Assembly (NCBI GenBank): GCA_964509545.1
Contig: CAZDXQ010000006.1
Coordinates: 1-64,000 of the forward strand
Source of the DNA: JADJWR01 sp964509545
GTDB lineage: Bacteria > Pseudomonadota > Gammaproteobacteria > Burkholderiales > Burkholderiaceae_F
Length of the DNA: 64,000 nt
Direction of reading: 5' to 3'
Both the position numbers and the translations under genes were made by a program. Shown here piece by piece: positions 59,524 through 64,000 of this stretch (position 1 is its first letter; the number at the start of each line of letters is the position of its first letter). The notes under the pieces are model-generated. The model had not been told where the DNA came from, searched no databases, and saw only the letters and a program-made list of their open reading frames with translations.

Positions 59524-61092
59524 TCACCGCGCCGGCCGGATCATCAGGCCGTTGAAACGCCGCTGCGGCCGCGGCGTGACGACCAGTGTCTTCTTCGCCG
59601 CGAAGTCGTGCATCGGGAAGAACAGCGGGATCAGCGCCTGGTCGGCCATCGCGGCGTTGATCGTGCGCGAGGCCTTCTCCTGCCGCGCCTCTTCGTTCAT
59701 CTCGCGCAGCGTTTCGTCGAGCAGCGCGTCGACCAGCGGATTCGAGTAGCGCGTGCGGTTGGCGGTGCCGTAGCCCTTGGCCGGAGTGAAGGTGGCGGTC
59801 AGCGCGCGGGTGCTGTTGATGCCGTCCTCGGCCCCGTACTGCGCGGCAAAGGCGGAGAACTCCTGCTTGCTGGCGCGCGAGAAGAACACCGCGCCCGGCA
59901 GCGTCTCGACCTCCACCTTCAGGCCGAGCTTCGTCCACATCTGCGCCACCGCCTGCGCCACCGCGCTGTCGTTCGGATAACGATCCGACGTCGCCGTGAG
60001 GACGATGCGGAAACCATCGGCCCAGCCGGCCTCCTTCAGCAGCGCCTGCGCGCGCGGCAGGTCGAAGGGATCCGGCGCCAGCGTCCTGCTGGTGCCGGGA
60101 AACTGCGGCGGAAGCAGTTGCCCGGCGGCGACCGCCGAACCCTCCATCACCTTCTTCACGATCAGATCGCGGCCGATCGCCAGCGACAGCGCCTTGCGCA
60201 CGCGCACGTCCTTCAGCGGATTGCGGCCGAGCGGGCTGCCGTCCTTGGCGGTGACGTTCGGCGAGACCTCGCGCGCCGAGTCGAGCGCGATGTAATGGAC
60301 GATCGACGCCGGACCGCGGGCGAGCGCGAAGCGGTTCTCGCGCTTCAGCCGCTCGATGTCCTGGATCGGCACGGCGTCGATCGCGTCGACCTCGCCCGAC
60401 AGCAGCGCCGCCAGCCGGGGCGCGTCCTTGCCGATCACCTTCTCGGTCACGCGCGCCCAGGTCGGCTTGTCGCCCCAGTAGCGGTCATTGCGCTCGACCA
60501 CCAGCCGGTCGCCGTTGACCCAGCTCACCAGTTTGTACGGGCCGGTGCCGACCGCCGCCTTGCCCGAGTTGAAGTCGGCCGTGGTGGCTCCGGCGGCGGC
60601 TTTCGCCGAGATGATGAACACGTTCGACAGGTCCTGCAGCAGCTGCGGGCTCGGCGCCTTGGTGCGCACGGTGATCGTGTGTTCGTCGACCGCGGTGATC
60701 CTGTCGATGCCACGCGTGAACTGGGCGAAGGAATTCGGCGAATTGGGAACGTTGGGCACGCGGTCGACGGTGAAGATCACGTCCGCCGCCGTGAACGGCG
60801 AACCATCGTGGAAGCTGACGCCCTTGCGCAGCCTGAATTCCCAGGTGAGATCGTCGATGCGACGCCACGACTCGGCCAGCGCCGCCTTGATGTTCAGTTT
60901 TTCGTCGTAGTCGACGAGTTTCTCGTACAGGTACTGGTGCGACGAGCCGGTCGGGAAGGCGGCGAAGAAGTGCGGGTCGAGCGTATTCAGCTCCAGCTTG
61001 GTGCCGAGCATCAGGTTCTGCGCGGCGGCGGGCAGCGCGGCAAGGCAGGCGAGGACGGCCAGCAGCAGTCCGGCACGAAGGCGTCGAAGCAT
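59524..61092 (-). CDS. Peptide/nickel-type ABC transporter substrate-binding protein (SBP_bac_5)
   Basis: A 522-aa periplasmic binding protein of the DppA/OppA/NikA family. The signal peptide ends near LPAAAQ (residue 25). Features: LNTLDPHFFAAFPTGSSHQYLYEKLVDYD, ALAESWRRIDDLTWEFRLRKGVSFHDGSPFTAADV (family signature), YKLVSWVNGDRLVVERNDRYWG and VRKALSLAIGRDLIV. The ATG at 61092 is the natural start. No permease or ATPase genes are next to it, though the divergent M81 peptidase gene is a frequent neighbour of such transporters. Confidence 0.93.
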   Translation of the reverse strand: MLRRLRAGLLLAVLACLAALPAAAQNLMLGTKLELNTLDPHFFAAFPTGSSHQYLYEKLVDYDEKLNIKAALAESWRRIDDLTWEFRLRKGVSFHDGSPFTAADVIFTVDRVPNVPNSPNSFAQFTRGIDRITAVDEHTITVRTKAPSPQLLQDLSNVFIISAKAAAGATTADFNSGKAAVGTGPYKLVSWVNGDRLVVERNDRYWGDKPTWARVTEKVIGKDAPRLAALLSGEVDAIDAVPIQDIERLKRENRFALARGPASIVHYIALDSAREVSPNVTAKDGSPLGRNPLKDVRVRKALSLAIGRDLIVKKVMEGSAVAAGQLLPPQFPGTSRTLAPDPFDLPRAQALLKEAGWADGFRIVLTATSDRYPNDSAVAQAVAQMWTKLGLKVEVETLPGAVFFSRASKQEFSAFAAQYGAEDGINSTRALTATFTPAKGYGTANRTRYSNPLVDALLDETLREMNEEARQEKASRTINAAMADQALIPLFFPMHDFAAKKTLVVTPRPQRRFNGLMIRPAR

Positions 61093-61275
61093 GGAAGTCG
61101 ATCCAGGGCAGGAGCGCGGCGGGATGCCGCGCGGTTCGGCGACAATAAACGAAGCGCCGGGCAAGCGGCCAGACCAGCGAGCCGACGGCGAACCGCAACC
61201 GCGATCACCTCCTTCCGCCGGCGCCCCGCCGCGGCCACTTCCGTTTCCGATCGATAGACGCAACAAGACGCAACC

Positions 61276-62796
61276 ATGCTGAGCCCCCGCATCGCAGTGG
61301 CCGCTTTCATGCTCGAATCCAACGCGCATTCGCCGGTGGCCACGCGCGAGGAATTCGCCGCCAACTACGCGCTGGCAGGCCACGCGATGCAGGCCGACTG
61401 GGAAAGCGTGCACCCGCGCTGCCCGGTGACGCTGTCCGGCTTCGTCGCGGCGATGTCGGCGGCTGGCGCGTGGACGCCGCTGCCGCTCGCAGGCGCCGCG
61501 GTCGGCGCCAGCGGGCCGGTCGAGCACGGCTATTTCTGCGAGATCGTCGACGGCATCGAAGCGCGGCTGCGCGCCGTGCTGCCCGTCGATGGCGTGTACC
61601 TGTCATTGCACGGCGCGGCGATCGGCACCAATGAGGTCGACCCCGACGGCGTGATCCTCGAACGCGTGCGCCGCGTCGTCGGCCCGGACGTGCCCGTGAT
61701 CGCCACGCTCGACCTGCACGCCAATGTCTCCGACAAGATCGTGCGCGAGGCGAGCGTGCTGGTCGCCTACCGCACCAATCCGCATGTCGACATGGCCGAG
61801 CGCGGCGCCGAGTGCGCGGCGCTGATGCGCGAGTGCCTCGCCGGCGCGAAGCCGGCGGCGGCGTTCGTCAAGCTGCCGCTGATCCCGCCGTCGGTGACGC
61901 AGAACACCAAGTCCGGACCGTACGCCGACCTGCTCGCGTTCGGCCAGTCGCGCGTCGACGAACGCGTGATGAACGTGTCGATCTGCAGCGGCTTTTCGCT
62001 CGGCGACACGCCGAAAAACGGCATGAGCGTGGTGGTCACGACGCGCAACGACGCCGCGCTGGCGCGGCGACTGGCGCGCGAAATCGCGCAGCGCGCGTGG
62101 GACGAGCGGCACCGCTACGTACCCAACCTGACCGCGCTCGACGACGCCACGGCAATGGCGCTGGCCTGCGGCCGCGATGCGTCGCGGCCGGCGCTGCTCT
62201 TTGCCGACGTCGCCGACAACCCCGGCGGCGGCGGTCGCGGCAACACCGTGTGGATCCTCAAGGCGTTCGTCGACGCCGGCGTCGAAGGCGCGATCCTCGG
62301 CATCTTCTTCGACCCGCTGCTGGCCGCCGAAGCGCATGCGCTCGGCGCCGGCAGGACGTTTCAGGCCCGCTTCAACCGCGACGAGAACCATCCGCTGTCG
62401 GGCCGCTTCGAGCACGAAGCCACGGTCGAGCGGCTTCACGAGGGCCAGATCATCGGCCGCCGCGGAATCTCGGCCGGGCACACGATCGTGCTCGGCAAGA
62501 TGGCGCTGCTGCGCGTGGGCGGCGTGCGCGTGGTCGTCGTCAGCGTGCGCCAGCAGTGCAAGGACACGGCGATGTTCGAGGAACTGGGGCTGGACATCGG
62601 CGCCGCGCGCAGCGTGATCGTGAAGTCGCGCGGCCATTTTCGCGCCGCCTTCGACCTGCATTTCCCCGACGACAGGATCATCGAGGTCGACGTTCCGGGA
62701 CTGACCACCCCGGTGCTGTCGCGCGTGCCCTGGCGCGAAGTGCCGCGGCCGATCTATCCGCTCGACCCCGACTTGGACTGGTCGCCGCCGCGGTGA
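61276..62796 (+). CDS. M81-family metallopeptidase (MlrC-like)
   Basis: A 506-aa protein of the M81 family named for MlrC, the last peptidase of microcystin breakdown; most relatives have unknown peptide substrates. Characteristic segments: FMLESNAHSPVATREEF near the start, VYLSLHGAAIGTNEVDPDG, IATLDLHANVSDKIV and YRTNPHVDMAERG with the likely zinc-binding His residues, and DNPGGGGRGNTVWIL. The C-terminal ~130 residues are the second MlrC domain. It is divergent from the peptide-type binding protein, so it may process an imported peptide or amide. Confidence 0.93.
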   Translation: MLSPRIAVAAFMLESNAHSPVATREEFAANYALAGHAMQADWESVHPRCPVTLSGFVAAMSAAGAWTPLPLAGAAVGASGPVEHGYFCEIVDGIEARLRAVLPVDGVYLSLHGAAIGTNEVDPDGVILERVRRVVGPDVPVIATLDLHANVSDKIVREASVLVAYRTNPHVDMAERGAECAALMRECLAGAKPAAAFVKLPLIPPSVTQNTKSGPYADLLAFGQSRVDERVMNVSICSGFSLGDTPKNGMSVVVTTRNDAALARRLAREIAQRAWDERHRYVPNLTALDDATAMALACGRDASRPALLFADVADNPGGGGRGNTVWILKAFVDAGVEGAILGIFFDPLLAAEAHALGAGRTFQARFNRDENHPLSGRFEHEATVERLHEGQIIGRRGISAGHTIVLGKMALLRVGGVRVVVVSVRQQCKDTAMFEELGLDIGAARSVIVKSRGHFRAAFDLHFPDDRIIEVDVPGLTTPVLSRVPWREVPRPIYPLDPDLDWSPPR

Positions 62797-62982
62797 GTTG
62801 TCGACGGCGCAAAGAGTGACAGTGGACATCATGGCCGCGGCCGCAACCGGGGCCGGCTCCGCGAGGCCGAGCGCAGGCCGCTGCGCTTGGCGCAACCCGC
62901 CGCGTCCCTGGCGCGAAAGTCAGCCCGTAGGCGCGCAGCCCAACGCGCCGTTGCAGTACACGAGCGCGGTGATTCGGCGGCG

Positions 62983-63777
62983 ATGACCTGGATCGCCGCC
63001 TACGCCGCGGCCGGGGCCTTCGTCGGCTTTCTGGCCGGACTGCTCGGCATCGGCGGCGGCATGACGCTGGTGCCGATCCTCTCGGCGCTTTTCTCGGCCC
63101 AGGCGCTCGCGCCGCAGAACACCGTGCATCTTGCCCTCGGCACGGCGATGGCCTCGATCGTCTTCACGTCGAGCGCCAGCGTCCGCGCGCATCACAAGCG
63201 CGGCGCGGTCGACTGGGCGGTCGCGCGGCGCCTGGCGCCAGGCATGGTGCTCGGCGCGCTGCTGGCGACGCTGGCGAGCGGCTTCGTTTCGCAGCGCGCG
63301 CTGGCGCTGGCCTTTGCCGCCATCGTCTACGCCGGCGCGGCGCAGATGCTGCTCGGCGGCCGTCCGGCCGCTGCGCGCGCCCTGCCGGGCACGGCTTCGA
63401 TGCTCGCTGTGGGCACCGCCATCGGCGTCGTCTGCGGTCTGGTGTCCGCGGGCGGCGCCTTTCTCACCGTGCCGTTCATGCTCTTTTGCGGCGTACCGCT
63501 GCTCAGCGCCATCGGCACCGCTGCCGCGATCGGCATCCCCGTGGCGGTCGTCGGCACGGTGGGCTTCGTCGCCAGCGGCTGGCGCGTCGAGGCACTGCCG
63601 CAGGCCACGCTCGGCTTCGTCTACCTGCCGGCGCTGGCGGTGCTGGTCGTCGGCAGCATTGCAACGGCGCCGATCGGCGCGCGGCTTGCCCATCGCCTGC
63701 CGGTGGTCACGTTGAAACGCGTCTTCGCGCTGCTGCTGTTCGCGCTGGCCACGCGGATGGCGCTGGCGTACTGGTGA
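62983..63777 (+). CDS. TauE/SafE-family sulfite/sulfonate exporter-like permease
   Basis: A 264-aa inner-membrane protein with about eight helices in two repeats: AFVGFLAGLLGIGGGMTLVPIL and VVCGLVSAGGAFLTVPFML are the paired motifs of TauE/SafE. Substrates of the family include sulfite, sulfoacetate and other organosulfonates; none can be assigned here. The ATG at 62983 is preferred over an earlier in-frame start at 62887 that adds a basic stretch without family similarity. Confidence 0.9.
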   Translation: MTWIAAYAAAGAFVGFLAGLLGIGGGMTLVPILSALFSAQALAPQNTVHLALGTAMASIVFTSSASVRAHHKRGAVDWAVARRLAPGMVLGALLATLASGFVSQRALALAFAAIVYAGAAQMLLGGRPAAARALPGTASMLAVGTAIGVVCGLVSAGGAFLTVPFMLFCGVPLLSAIGTAAAIGIPVAVVGTVGFVASGWRVEALPQATLGFVYLPALAVLVVGSIATAPIGARLAHRLPVVTLKRVFALLLFALATRMALAYW

Positions 63778-63880
63778 GCTTGCACAGCCTGACACCAGCC
63801 GACCGGCATTCCGCGATTGACCCGCCATTTCGCGCGGCATACCGTGCCGCGGCCAGGAGGCTGTCTGCGCGGGAGGAGCG

Positions 63881-64000
63881 ATGCTTGCTGACCAGTACGG
63901 GCATCCGGTTTCCACGGCATCAGCCGCCGCGCGCGATGCCTACGTTGCCGGCGTCGACGGCCTGCTCGCCGCCCGTGCCGGCGTGGCAGAGCACCTCGAG
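63881..64000 (+). CDS. TPR (TTC38-like) protein, 5' part only
   Basis: The window ends 40 codons into this gene. GGGAGGAG precedes the ATG. The visible sequence (MLADQYGHPVSTASAARDAYVAGVDGLLAARAG) matches the start of bacterial tetratricopeptide-repeat proteins of the TTC38 type, with repeats expected beyond the window. The function is unknown. Confidence 0.65.
   Translation, partial: MLADQYGHPVSTASAAARDAYVAGVDGLLAARAGVAEHLE

Noticed and set aside
1..64000. tRNA, rRNA, CRISPR, insertion sequence or prophage
   Set aside because: No cloverleaf-like tRNA arms, rRNA-like blocks, spaced direct repeats, transposase or integrase sequences were seen by eye.

Overview
The window is very GC-rich, densely coding chromosomal DNA that most resembles a betaproteobacterium of the Burkholderiales/Rhodocyclales type. 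The evidence is family content: a Bug-type (TctC) tricarboxylate-binding protein, a fused isobutyryl-CoA mutase (IcmF), a branched-chain-amino-acid-type (Liv) ABC operon linked to acyl-CoA and phenylacetate-CoA-type ligases, DUF3563, DUF2799 and DUF3455 proteins, and an AcrR-type efflux operon. I see no rRNA, tRNA, CRISPR array, prophage or insertion sequence.

Layout. 1-10.4 kb: an exported aldo/keto reductase, an EamA permease, an uncharacterised 500-aa protein, a pair of FMN-split-barrel proteins (one with a GAF domain), then a run of + strand genes that are mostly tightly coupled (DUF1289, HCCA-isomerase/DsbA-like, MaoC, a small membrane protein, an MBL hydrolase, DUF3455, a small exported protein, DUF1801 with a basic tail). 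10.5-19.8 kb: a minus-strand operon reading acyl-CoA synthetase, small membrane protein, LivG, LivH, LivM, Liv substrate-binding protein, LivF, lipoprotein, PaaK-like ligase. It looks like an uptake-and-activation cluster for an organic acid, with a divergent Crp/Fnr regulator. 20.7-29.5 kb: YeeE/YedE sulfur-transport halves, aldo/keto reductase, two MFS transporters, an SMP-30-like propeller, a FAD oxidoreductase and a Tat-exported MBL protein.

29.6-33.3 kb is the most unusual region. A sensor kinase/OmpR-type regulator pair is divergent from three small secreted proteins with glycine-rich, Arg-ending tails, and 11-bp-phased CTTCAG half-sites lie just upstream of the regulator. The arrangement resembles cpxP/cpxRA, but the proteins are different. 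33.6-40.3 kb: alpha/beta hydrolase, M48 metalloprotease, sulfatase, Bug protein with a coupled small membrane protein, beta-carbonic anhydrase, SRAP protein. 40.4-47.4 kb: a complete RND tripartite pump (adaptor, pump, outer-membrane factor) with a divergent TetR/AcrR repressor and a clear operator/promoter between them.

47.4-64 kb: an AraC regulator, a 50-aa metallothionein-like peptide with 12 cysteines, a CX4R-type phosphatase, small DUF proteins, LysR, IcmF carrying an in-frame palindromic repeat, DUF2799, an ABC1/UbiB-family protein, a glutaredoxin/DsbD-like fusion, a frameshifted three-repeat secreted protein, a peptide-type ABC binding protein, an M81 (MlrC) peptidase, a TauE/SafE permease and the start of a TPR protein. 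Palindromic repeats with a shared architecture lie in the efflux operon and inside icmF. Two small genes show apparent single-base deletions, which could be real decay or sequence error.
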